A model generated the notes under the pieces. It was not told the DNA's origin. It worked only from the letters and a program-made list of their open reading frames with translations, and ran no database searches. Position numbers and translations under genes: made by a program. Shown here one piece after another: positions 23,027-35,345 of a DNA stretch of 64,000 bases (the stretch's first letter is position 1; each line of letters starts with the position of its first letter). This stretch comes from Serinus canaria. Its lineage: Eukaryota > Chordata > Aves > Passeriformes > Fringillidae. The stretch covers positions 22,853,059 through 22,917,058 of the forward strand of contig NC_066313.1 in the NCBI RefSeq assembly GCF_022539315.1. The letters run 5' to 3'.

Positions 23027-26000
23027 GGAAAAAATCTCTGAGACCTAAGTTGGCAATTTTTTTAATGACAGTTTTATGTGCTTATTACTCTTGTTTTTTT
23101 GCCAGGTTTGTTAGGCAGGGAGTAGGTAACAACTTGCAATCTTGTCCACTGGCATGTATACATGCATTAATGGGCCAGATGGAGCTGCAGTGATTTTAGC
23201 AGCTGAGGGTCTGGTCTATTATGTTTATACAGGTCAGGGGAGAGAGGGAATACACAACTAATTTAATATAACTTTAGAGTTGTAATCTTCACTAAATTGG
23301 ACATAGGACTCAAAGTGAAGAAGAAAGAGAAAATCTGGCTCCTTCTCTTGGCTCTGCCACTGATCTAGTTTGTAATTGTAAGCAATTCTATCTACCCCAT
23401 CTGCAACATGGTTGTAATGCTCCTCATAGCCTCTGTACAGAGATCTCCATAAATTATTTCTCAAATTTATCTTAAATTTTATTTTCCTAAAACTTCAGAT
23501 ATGTAAACTTCCCCTTACACATGGAAATGTGTTTCTTTTTAATATTTGATAATGTGCTTATTTTTTCCCTCAGGTAGGCTTGCTTGTAACAATTGACAGA
23601 TTTTAAGATCTTCTGTTTAAGGTACATATTGCAATAATTTTGCCGGCACTGTGCATTATATTTTAAACAAGAGATTTAGATTCCCTTATTTTTCCCTTGA
23701 AATTTTAAACTTCTGAATAGAAATTTATTACTGTAGAATTTCACTAGCTATTTGCTAGAGTAACAGATGCAGAGACCTTTATTAAACATGTATGGTGTGT
23801 GGCATCTTGCCAACATTTTTGTGCTGAAGCATAAACTAATTTGAGGATTACATGTAACTTGCTATCAAACTTTATCAATAAGCTGTAGTTTTTATGTCCA
23901 TAGAATATACTGATATGTCCAAACCAAAGGAAATCAACACTATTTCTTTTAAAATTCCTAGCAATATTATGTTTCTTTGTGTCTCGGATCACAGTTTCAA
24001 CCCTGCTACTCAATACATGTTGTCCACATCATCCACATTCACAGCTTTCCAAAATCTCTTACCTTTCCCTAAGTGCTACTTTCAACAAATCAATAAAACT
24101 TCATCCAAAACTTGTCCTTGCTTCTGTCCCCTGTCTCTGATCCTCCTAACATTGAGGGGGTAGAAGGAGAAGGAGTGAGAGAGAGGGATGGCCCTTCTGT
24201 AATATGGGTTGCAACTACTAAGCCTAAGACAAATTTGAAGTAGCCTGAAATAATTTGTGCTCATTGCATGAAAAACTGATTATCTTGATGACAATTTTCT
24301 GAATGTGTATGTTGATTTAACTCAAAGACTGCTGTTTCCTTGAAGGGAAAGGTAATACAGCAGATGAGGTGACCTAATATCAAATACTGAAGGATTATAC
24401 AAGGAGTGTTATGCTTGATTCTGTCTGACCCAAACCCATTCCAGTCCTACTGAACTTCTTTTAGAATAATAAAATCTTCAGCACTGTAAGATCCACCACA
24501 GCAAGAGTAAAATGCAGTTCATCAAAAAGCAGAAGACGATTTTCTTGATAAAAGCATCAGACTCCAGAATCTGTCAGAAAACAGACCTTTTTAAGTCTCC
24601 TTTATAAGACATGTGATTTCAGGTTGGACAGATATAACTCAATAATTACATGTGTAGATGCACAGAATTTTTTGCCTGAAGAGGCTGTGACATCACCAGG
24701 AACAGAAGGAAGTCCTGAAACCCCATAGATTTTCCAAATAATCATTACTAGTGCAAAGGTTACTATAAGACCAGGGACTGGTTTATTAAATCAGCAACTC
24801 TATCACTAAGAAGTTGATACGTTAAATTTGAAACCAAACAAGTACCAGAGACATCAGAAACAGAAGAGAAACAAAAGCCTTAGAAAGTGGCCAGTCATTC
24901 CCAGACAGTTTTTCAGCCTCTCGAACAGCAGTCTTCTGCCATAAAATGCTGTGCTAAGCCAAGGAAGCCAAATGCATTTTAATTGTATTAAATGTTGATA
25001 GCAAAATTACAGAGCGGAACGCATATATGAAGAACAATGACAAGTTACAGGGCTAGATTTTTGGAAGCAAAGGCCAGTAGCAGTATGGACAGCAACAGGA
25101 GCAAGACTTTACCTGCGTCTGTAATGAGCTCATTTTGCATTTATCTGCAAACCCCCATATGCATTAGCATATACACACTTTTGACTATAATGGCCATTAT
25201 AATATCTCTTCATCTATGATGCATTGTTCAGATACTTTTCTCAAAAGCAACCTTCATTAGGCTCATTTGTCTGAAATAGCCAGAATACTGAACAGCTGCA
25301 AGATCCCACACATTTGTCAAAGCTCATAGAAAAATATGAATGTCTTAACATTGTGTTATTTGAGAATTGATATGTTATTATACTGTCTTTAAGGCTTTAT
25401 TGTAATGCATGTGCTCAAGAAAGGAGAGTTAAAACTAAATAGTCATTCTTAATTTGGGGATTTCATTTAAGCTAAGCTGTAAAACACTAAGATGGGCAAA
25501 TGCTGCCATTTCCTTCAGTGATGATTTAGGTGAATGTAATTTATATACTTGTGTTTTTATGTGCATGAATGGTGGGTGACAAGAGCTCTGTAGCAGGAAA
25601 ACAAGAACAAATCTTGAGAAAGCTATAAGGTTCAAAACAACAACAAAAAACCCCTAGTACCCTACTTTATTTTTATTTCTTTATCCTCTTGATACTTTTT
25701 TGGCCGCCTCCTTTGACTCCGCATTGTGCAAACTGCATTCATTCTGTGTCCTTATCAGATGCCAGATACATTATATTGCTACTTACAACTGTTTCCTGAC
25801 CAAGTTAAAACAACATATCAGCCCTAAATGGGGTTTCAGCAAAAAATCTCATACAAACAAGTTATTCTGACCTACAGAGGTGCCCTTGGAGCCACTAAAC
25901 TTCTAGTCCTTGATACTATGTCAGTCAGACCTACGCCCTGGAAAACTGAAGGGGGTTTTCTCATATTACTCTCAAACTGTGTGGCAGAAACTATGAACTA

Positions 26001-29000
26001 GAAAATTCTTCCGCAGATCCTATGGTCTTAATAGCCATAGCATTTGCCATTCTCCTTGCATTTCTGTTACAATAATTTGGGAGAAACAGATTCAGTTCAC
26101 ACCTCCCTTCTGAATCTTCAATATTTATTTTGATTCTTTATGTTAATAAATAAATAAAATCCAGAGCCTTAGTTGCAGTATAAAACAGCACAATTCACTG
26201 CTGGGGCATAGAATTGATATACTAGATATTTCTCATTTATTAGCTTCATTCCTTTGCCTAGTCTTCTGCAGTAATGTTATTATTTCCCATGAGGGTCACA
26301 TGAGATTTTTTTTCCCCTTGCTTGCTTTGTACGTGTCTTTCTCTGTGTGCTTACTTATTTAATAGGCATTTTCCCCTTTTATCTGCTACTTATTTAAAGC
26401 TTTCACTATACCCATTTGATCTGAATACATTGGCTATGTACGGCCTGTGCAACCAGGTCTGTTCTTAATGGTGTATTTACACCAGGTTTTCACACAATAC
26501 CAAAGAGATCCATAACCAAAGTGATTTAGAAGATGATTTCAATGTTCCTTTCCCCAGAACTGCTCTCCCTTTCTCTACAAGTAGGAAATTGCACTGAAGG
26601 GAAAGGATTTGCTTGCAACTCTGCTGTAAAAGCACTTTTCTCTCCTTCAAAGCAATCTCCCTGAGGGGCAAAAATTAAACCAGGTTCTCAGAACAGGTAC
26701 TTACTTTAAGAATAGGCCTTTTTGGCTCCTGTCAGGAACACAATGCTAGTTCACAGACTTTACAGTGTAGAGCTCCCTCCCCCACCTGGTCTACTCAGGA
26801 AACACAGACATCCTTTGAGTAGCTGCAGCCCTTCGCTCTCCTGTTTCTGTCCTGGAGGACAATGGGGAAAGTTGAGCATGGCCAAATTCTGGTCATCCCC
26901 TCTCCCTGCTCTCTCTGTGGTGGAGTGGCACACAGCTCCAGTGCACAACTTGACCAAAACTTGGCATTGCAGGTACCGGGATGCCAGGAGCCCCTTCAAA
27001 TCTGGCACTGAGAAACAATTGTGGTGAGAGGAAATCACTGGCAAATCTGGCCAAGCACTGAGGGGCAGCATTTCAAGGAGACCAAGTCAAGACTCCAGTG
27101 TTTTCTCTCTGAGCAAAACTTCATCACCATCCGTCCCACATCATGCTCCTGTTACACGAGTGCAATGGACAACATGGAAATTATTAAAGGCTTCATTTAG
27201 CTTTGTTTGGCAAAATGGCTATGGGGAGCAAATTGGCTTATAGTTTTTAACAGAACTGAAACATCCTCACACAGTTTTGTAAACTGGCATATAAATGTGG
27301 TGATGGCCTCTAAGGCTCCGTCAAAACTGCCACAGCAAAACATCTGCTTAGATACCACTCGGCCTTATGTGGCTGAAGATTCAGGTTTTGACAAGACTTA
27401 AAGAAGTGCTGTCTAGAAAGCTTTTAAAGCAGAATCTTTGTTCCAACCACGCTGAAAAGGTCAAGTGCTTTTTCTTTACCTCTTTGCCTTTCAGAGGCAC
27501 TCAGGTTTAAACCACAGAGATCTCCATTTTAAGTTTCTACTTGCCTCACTTAGCAACATCACGCCTTTTGTCAACTCAGGAAATTCTTGGTTTTCAATAA
27601 TGAAGAAAGACTTAAATACAAAAGCTAATCTCAGCCCTGAATGAAACCAAGATATTCTCAAGGGAGTCTTCTATCTCTTTTAATCTAGGAGAAGAAATGA
27701 AAATAGCAAGCCTAGCAGCCTAACGGAATTTACCGGAAATAACCAGTCTAAACAACATTTTGCTCTCTTTCCTACTTCAAAGAAAACAGTCAGTTAGTCA
27801 AAAATAACATTTTGTGTTTACAGACAATCCCAGCAAGATCTCTGAACTCACTCCCTCCTCCAACTGAGAGCCACTAACTAAAGCTAACTCCTCTAGAAAG
27901 AGCAGGCAGTTGGTCATCCCATCGCAGTCAGAAACGGCAGCGAACCTGCCCACGTGCTGCTGCTACCCACTCCCCACAGCTGTCCTCAGCACGTGGCAAG
28001 CAAGACTGGCTTCTTCTGGTTCCACTCTTCAAACTGTTGAAGAGTGACCACCAGCCAGGCCCTGTCTCCCCACCTCTCAAGTTGGGAGGCAAAAAAGTGC
28101 TCAGATTATGAAAATTGTATGGGCACTCAGGTCCTGCTTGGGTGCCTGACATCCATCATCTTCACCCAGTATCTTTTCAGGTTGTAGGATCTAGAGAGCC
28201 TGATTCTGAGGGACCTTATCAGTAACTGTCAATATCGTCTAAAAGGAAAAAAAAAGGTCGCTTCTGAGAGTCACCTCCAGCAATTTTTTCCCACTCCAGG
28301 TTTGAACAAGTCATCTGCAGGAAAATTGAAGCACTCCCGTGTGTCTCGTGAACCGCATAGTTCTTTAAATGATGCTTTTTCCAACCAGTTGTATTATAGG
28401 CTTTACATATCTGTAAGTCCTTTAGAAATAATAGACAGGACAAGTTAGACCCATTTCACCACGCCTGTAGGAAAAGATTTCCTTCACTGCAATTCCTGTA
28501 ATAAATTTTGTTTTCTGCAAGAACGCTGCCATTGAACACTATTTGTCACTGTGGCCAGGGGTCTTCACTAATTACAAAGCTGCTCTTCGACTCTTCAAAG
28601 CTCTTCCTTTACACCCCTAGGAAGAGATTATCAGCAATTCATGGAGAGAAGGACTTCTTCTTCTGTATGCATCCCCACTATTTACTAAGCTCTTCACCGA
28701 CCATTCACATATCAAACTTTGTACACGACATGCCAGATAACAGAGGCAAGCCAGAAGGGAAGAGCACACATAGCAGTTGCTAGCACGTTGTCTTCTATTT
28801 CCTTTAGCCAAAAACCTTGTGAGACGGCTGTGTTGTGCATTAGAGAGAGCATCAGACAAACAGCCTTTCTTGCAAAAGGGGTTTCTTTGAGCCTATCTTA
28901 GAGTTCACATTGCAGACCAGATAAAAAGATGTTTTCCTCCATTTTAATAGAGAAATCTGAGACAGATTGTATCAGGAAAGAAAGAGACTAAAAGAAAGAC

Positions 29001-31299
29001 GGAAAGGTTACTTGGCAATTAGGCAATCTTGATTATTTCCTTCTTGTCTTGCTAAATCTTTCAGCTGGCTATTGGGTGGAAATGATTTCCTATTCTATTT
29101 GGCACTGGCTTCACAGCTAATTTGGTTTCCATCTATCTACCTAATCCATTTTATCTATCAGTTCTAATTCAGTCCTATCCCTGCTTTTATTTGCATGCTT
29201 CCCCTAAGTGTAAACAACAACAAGTATATTTTCTTCTTATATGGAGGAAAAATTGGCTTTTTTTCAGGTGAAAAGCATAAGAGCGAGAGAAAGATGCTTT
29301 TAGTTCACACTTTCACTCCCACAGGGAGGTCACACAAGGATACAGGTACCCTCTTTGACGGAGCTAGGATTTAATACCCTTTTCTTCATGCACCAGAGAA
29401 CTCCAATATTCAGATCCAAGTCACTGGGAATGCTGTGTCATCTGTGTCACTCTACCTGATCAAGCATATAATGCAGCTACACACGGAAGTGATACAGCCT
29501 CACAAAGAAGTTAGTAGCTCTCCCAGGAATGTGACCATCAGATCAAAGCCTTTGAAATGGGCCATGCATCCAAGGGACAGATGGAGAAGACAGAGGCAGA
29601 TAATGGCAATGTGTCCCTTGATAGCTGTTTCCCTGAGCAGGTCTGCTGCCAAGTCCTCAACCAACAGGCACTTCTTCAGTTATAAGGGCTCACTTCCAGA
29701 CAGGGAAACTCCAGTCCCCATGGTACACCTGTGACAAAGCCATCAATGTGCAGGCAACTCAGGCACCTGGACAAGTATTTCTCATCATCTGGGGAAAAGT
29801 ATTCTTGTCAACACACCCACTGGACTTAGTAGCTTTCTTCACAGTAGTCAGGTTCATCCTCTCTTGCCCTATACATGAAAAGGAACATCAAATCTCAGGG
29901 CAGAAAAGTTTCAAATGCTCAGTCAAAACTCTGCTGTGACTAACTGGGCTTTTCCATGGCCTTGGAAACCCTGTGGCTCACAAGGTGCATGGTAGCCAGG
30001 ATCACAAGGCCCTCATTTCACATCTGCTGTGTGCTGCAGCACAGCTGCCATTTACAACCAACCGTATATGAATCACTTCCTCCCTCTGGTGTAAGAAGCA
30101 ACTTGAGGTGCTCAATTTGAAAGGAGCAGAAGCACAAGGTATTACATTAAGCCTTTGATTCATAATTAAGTAAGCCTTGAGACTCATCTGGGAATTTTGC
30201 CAGACAACTTTACACACTAGAACAGGAACTTTGAGAAACTCATTTATGGTGTCACCCTGAAAACTAGAGGCATCTCCTAGATGCAGTCTCCTAGAGCAGG
30301 AGCTTTTCTTCTGTGGAGTAACCTCATTCTTATTATAGTAGCTAGCCACTGCTAGAGACATTTAGACAAAACAGATCACGGAAAAAGCAAGAAGATCAAA
30401 CAATTCCATCTACTGCTAGTCCATCTATTTAAATAATTCCATCTGTTGGCTTCACTGCATTCCTGAGAACCCAAGGAAGAAAACTGCTGTGGAGATTCTT
30501 GCCCCATCCCTTGCTAACTTGTTTTTTGAGATGTCCTTCTTTTTTGTTCAGAGCCCTCATGCCTTAAACACTCTCTCTTGTTTTGCTGGGACTGCTGCCT
30601 TCGTTAGAAAGATTTTCAGCTTTGATTAATTATTGAGCCTGTACTGCTGAGGGCTTTCTATTCTCCAGTTCTCATTACTGATGCCTTGCAGCTTGTGTGC
30701 TTCACTGGTCCCATTGCAGGATTTGATGGATGCACCCGTGAAGTTTTCCTGCCTGCAAAGCCAGTCTTGCCTTTTGCTGATTTTGTTTGGTGGGCAGGGA
30801 ATTTCGCCCTTGGCTGCAGTGAGCAGTAAAGCATACGCACTGGGCAAAGTGTTATTGTTATTATTACGGTGGAAGCAGCATGAAATTCTTGCTTCTTTGC
30901 TTTCTGCATTTTCCCCCTTTAAATCTGTTTCAAACATTCTCCCCAGCGGCCATTTTATTCTCAAAGTTGCTGCATCTTCTTACAGAACATTCACCAATAC
31001 ATTGCTCTCTCCTGGGAGACCAATATTCTTTCTGGTTGTTTGCTTTAATCTGGAATGAAAAGCTATGCATAGCAAAAATATGTTTTGTTTCGTTTATATT
31101 CCTTGTGCTTAGCTGCATAATCATGGCTAGAATTGACCAAAACATTTTTCTTTATTTTGATGAAATAAAACTCTTATCTGTGATAACTCAGACTTAAGAA
31201 AAAGGTCTGATGCTCTATGAAAGAAGTAGATTGATGGGAATGCAGAGCCTATGTAGGTAGGTAGGTCCTGTGTCACAGCTTCCGTGAAGTCCCAGAGGA
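23027..31299. other. Non-coding stretch, about 8 kb, no supported gene
   Basis: No dispersed repeat that I could name, and no frame above 125 codons. The frames at 30681-31058 (+, 125) and 30002-30361 (-, 119) show no known domain. The paired palindromes at 25157-25201 are listed separately. The parts near 28.98-29.18 kb and 30.60-30.95 kb look repeat-free and motif-rich and might be conserved. The lack of recent insertions over 8 kb is itself notable. Confidence 0.5.
25157..25201. repeat. Two neighbouring short palindromes
   Basis: 25157-25172 has arms ATATGC and GCATAT around ATTA, with octamer-like ATGCATTA within it. At 25186-25201 TATAATGGCCATTATA is a perfect 16-bp palindrome. They lie 13 bases apart. 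Both could be dimeric transcription factor sites, or chance in AT-rich DNA. Confidence 0.85.
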
Positions 31300-31496
31300 A
31301 GAATTTTTTTACAGTATGGGTGGTAAAACACTGGAACAGGTTGCCCAGAGAGGTAATGGATATCTCATCCCTGGAAATATTCAAGGTCAGGTTTGGATTC
31401 TGAGCGGCCTGATCTAGTTGATGTCTCTACCTGTTGCAGGGGAGTTGAACTAGATGGTCTCCAAAGGTCCCTGCCAACCCAAACCGTTCTATACAA
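31300..31496 (+). repeat. CR1 LINE 3' end
   Basis: The plus-strand CR1 terminal region is readable in order: GGTGGTAAAACACTGGAACA, GGTTGCCCAGAGAGGTAATG, CATCCCTGGAAATATTCAAG, GGCCTGATCTAGTTGATGTC, TTGCAGGGGAGTTGAACTAG, TGGTCTCCAAAGGTCCCTGC, CAACCCAAACCGTTCTATA. It is 5'-truncated to about 200 bp and moderately diverged. It is the clearest plus-strand bird-type CR1 end in the window; most others are minus-strand. Confidence 0.95.
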
Positions 31497-34400
31497 TCAG
31501 ACATTTATGAGGTTTTTTTATTCTGTCCCAGCATTACTGTGCATCTTATGCCCTGATAGCTCTGCATTCAGGCACAATGAAGAAAGAATTGGTATTTAAG
31601 ATCTGGTACCACCCAGGGCCTTATACAGCCATGGGATGGCCAGACAAGATCCTGGGAAAAGGGCTGGGATAGCTTAAGGTTTGGTTGGGACATCAGCCTG
31701 CAGGTGGGGCTCAGAATCTGTGCTGGTGAGGGTGCCCAGGGACAGACGTAGCCCTGCAATGACTGGGCAAAGCCATGGTGAGGGAGCTGGGCTGCAGCCA
31801 GGCTGGGACATCAGCTGCAGGATGAAGGTCTGCATGTACAGTGTGCATGGCCAGGCACAGCTCTGCCTGAACTAGACAGGCACTCTGTGTGTGACGTAGG
31901 TCAGGCAGCAGCTGAACAGCAAAGGTTCAGTATAAAAGCAGCTCCCACAGCAAACGAGACTTGTCCTGTAGAAGCTTCTGACAGTGTTTTCTGAGGCACT
32001 CTGTCCAAGGCCACCAAAAGAAGCAGGGCCATCCTCACCTGCACAGTCTCAAAGCTGGCTCTGAGCCCCAGCAGCCAGACCTCTGTGAGGAGGGATGCTA
32101 TCAGCATCCCCTTCAATCTCCTCCTGCCTATACCCTTTGTTAGAAAGGTCCTGGAGCAACTGTCTGTGGCCAGCTTGAAAAACTCATACATCTTTCACTT
32201 TGCAGCAACAATGGGAACAAAAAAAGAACTAGATGAAAGACTAAAATAAATAGCTTTGACACAGATAATCAGTTGGCTGTGCTTCACCATCACCTGAAGT
32301 TGTGTAACTGTGTGGGCATGATCTTAGCAAATACAAAGGACTGAAGCCCAATTTAAGCACCACTGAGGATCAAGTCACTACTCCAAGGGCAGGAAAACAC
32401 ACATAGGCAAGCAGTGCTGGATGACTTATTAAGCCACAGAAAATCATTACCCCATGCAGATGATATTCATACAGTCAGAGGTAAGAGTGGGCATTTGCAT
32501 CCCCCCACACAGACATGTAGGTATCCCAAAGGTACATGGACTCCTTTCTTTCCTTAGGACTTCCCAATTCAAGTATTCCCCCCATCAAAATTACCTTGGC
32601 TGCTTTTAACCCATCCTGCACTCTGAAAACAGTTTATCAGAAACATCTGTCTTGAACCTAATATAAAGTAAGAGAGGGTGGTTAGGTTGTGATTTGTTTC
32701 CGAGGCAGGAAAGGAGTAATAATAAAGCATGGCAAAGGCCAAAGATGGGGCTTAAATCCACCTGATACAGCAGACCTCTAGTCTCCCTCCCAGGGCTTGC
32801 TGTGACTATACACAAGAACAAGAAAACAAAGCCAACAGTAAATCCACAATCATTTAATTGAGGGACTGAGCACTTTCCAACATTTGCACCAACACTATTT
32901 ACTCCAACACCCCAGCACTCAGCGTGCTCAGCAAAAGCCTAGCACAACACACACACTGCATAGCTGCAAACACCAGAAACATGGGCTTGTGCTCTGCATG
33001 CTGTAAGCACAGCCTGATGCATGTGGAGAACCACAGCTGCCAGAACACGTGGGGACAAGGCTCAGGAAACAGGTCCCATGTGGCAGAAAAATCCCTGTCA
33101 ATCAAAGCAGCAACCTTCATTTCCTCACTTGTACCTTGGTGGGTTCCGAGCAAGGCTGACCATAAAACCTGCACCTGACACTGCCCTTTGAACAGGCTCA
33201 CAGGTCTGCACACAAATGGCTCCTCTCTGCTCAAGGAGTGATTGGAGCCCTGAGGATTCCTAGCCAGAGTAAAAGGCTTGTAAATCCCCTGCCACCACCA
33301 TTTCTGCACTGTGCCCTGCAACTGTGCACTGACAAGGCTCAGCATCTTTCTTTATTTTAAAGGCACATGGCAGCTTTCATCTGCAAGTCAATATTGGTGA
33401 GAAAGTCTTCTGGGATCCAAAATAAGTAGCATAGCTTTTCAGACACAGCAGCATTCTGATGGCATATTAAAAACCTATGTGAATCATAAATCCCATTTCT
33501 TTAGGAACTAAGTCCCATCAGGGCACAAGACTGAGGGGAAAATGATCTATTCTGCATATAGCTAGGAGATGATGATGATCTATGTAGGTAAGACACAGAC
33601 ATTCTGTTGTGAATTTTTTGTGACTGTTGCTACTTTTTAAACAAAAATTTAAAATAATGGCTTAAGCTTCCCTGTCACACACCAGAGACAAAATGCTGCT
33701 ACTATTAATAAAGGTGCAAACAAATTTTTTGCAAGCTCTGCATACAACTGCCTTACCCCGACTGAAGAATAAAAATGAACAACAAATTTCTTACACACAG
33801 GATAATGTCATTGCTGAAGCAAACCTTGCCTCTCCTAAGATTGTGAGCTAGCAAAAAAGCTGGAGTGTGTGTATGTGTGAGTATGACAGAGACTGAGTAG
33901 CTGCATGCTGAGCAGCAGGACAGAAGAATAGTTGATCTCATCCTCAGGAAAGCAAGCTACAGAAGCTTGAGGGAGTCAGATTGCTGGCATGCAGGAGTAG
34001 GAGCATTAATCCCAGAGTGCAGGCAGTGATGGACGGCAGGTGAGCAGATGGGGAGGCAGGTCTGGAGTGCAAAGACAGTGGCTTGGAATGAACTCTGTTT
34101 GAGCTTTGGGCAAACACAGCTTGGCAGAATAGGGGCAGCAGTACCCAGGAAATCAGTCTGCAATAGCTTACTCAGCTCACTTTCAAGGCAGCAAGTTATT
34201 CCTGCGTGCCAACAATCTCACCCTCTTGGTCCTGCAGCTTTGTCTTCTGCACTTTTCAAAACAAAAGGTTTCCAATTTTGTGCATAAGCCAGGACACCTG
34301 ATCTGCTCAGAAACCTGGACTTTATCCAGTTTGAAATCCACTGGGAGCAGGACAGCCCAACTCCAAAGGTGCCTGGACGCCAAGATTCTCAGGCTGAAGT

Positions 34401-35303
34401 CCTTCTTATTTCCCTGAACACCATCCTCTTTCCCTCCTGCCTCACAGTTGGTTTGGAGAGAGCTATCTGCCTAGCTCTTGGACCCTGATCAGAAGCTGAG
34501 CTGGGGCCTAGCCTTTACCATCTGTCCAGGTGGCCCCTTTGCAGAGAGATACTGTCCCGTGTGTCCTATATGCATCCATCAGATTCAGGCCTTTGCCAGC
34601 TTGTTTCTGGGAATGAATCACTGCACTCTCCTTATTTGAAAGGCAAGCTTGTGCCAACCACTCCATGATCCCCTAGATACATGCTCTCTCTGGGTACCTG
34701 GTACTTTCACAGTTACCACAGAGTTTGCTGAGCCCTGCACTTGTCTGTGAGATCCACAGAATTCCATCCATCCTGGCTTCTGCTGCATAATATTTTAGAT
34801 TAAAACATAGGAACAATACTTTCTCTAGACCACAACCTGTATTTTTAACTCCCTGTCCTAGAATCCTCCACAGTGAATTTTCAAGAGACCAACAGAAGAA
34901 GAAAAAAAGCCTCTGCTTTTTTGCTACCTATAAATTAAGAAAATATTACAATTTTTGACCTGACAAAACCATACCACAGCTGGACTGGGGAAGCCCTTCT
35001 CTTTGAAAGAACCATGCAGGCCAGTCCCCTACCTCGTTATGTCTCAGGAAAAGAAAGAAAAAATGGAAAAACATCTTTTTTTCCCTTGGCAAGGCTCTAG
35101 ATGGGGACAACTTGCTGCATATTTTCCGTGAGGAGAAAGATAAAAATCTCAGCTATTTAAGTCAGCATGTATTTGTCTTGCACACAAAGCTGATGGCACT
35201 TTAGCACACATGCCGCGTACAACTGTATCCGCAATTAATGAATACTTGCATCATAAGTACATTCAATAGGAAAAAGGGATCCTCTTCTCCACTTTTAGAG
35301 ACT
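31497..35303. other. Non-coding stretch, no supported gene
   Basis: Holds the second-longest frame, 32899-33345 (-, 148 codons). It is rich in Trp, Cys, Val and Leu, with no domain I recognise, and lacks any visible splice or codon-bias support. The frame at 31901-32191 (-, 96 codons) is Leu/Ala-rich and equally anonymous. Around 31.69-31.85 kb a phrase similar to TGGGACATCAGC occurs twice, suggesting an old local duplication. A short GT run is at 33864-33881. Confidence 0.5.
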
Positions 35304-35345
35304 GGGGGAGGGGGAGCCTGAGGGGGTGCTGGTGTTGGGGGAGGG
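35304..35345 (+). other. Strong G-quadruplex motif
   Basis: Plus-strand G runs: G5 (35304-35308), A, G5 (35310-35314), a 7-base loop, G5 (35322-35326), a 10-base loop, G5 (35337-35341), then A and G3. Four runs of five G with loops of 1, 7 and 10 bases meet the usual sequence rule for an intramolecular quadruplex. It lies in a locally GC-richer segment (35.28-35.55 kb). Function is unknown. Confidence 0.8.

Noticed and set aside
23070..23106. Splice acceptor (pyrimidine run ending GCCAG)
   Set aside because: Such sites are frequent by chance, and no open, domain-bearing exon follows.
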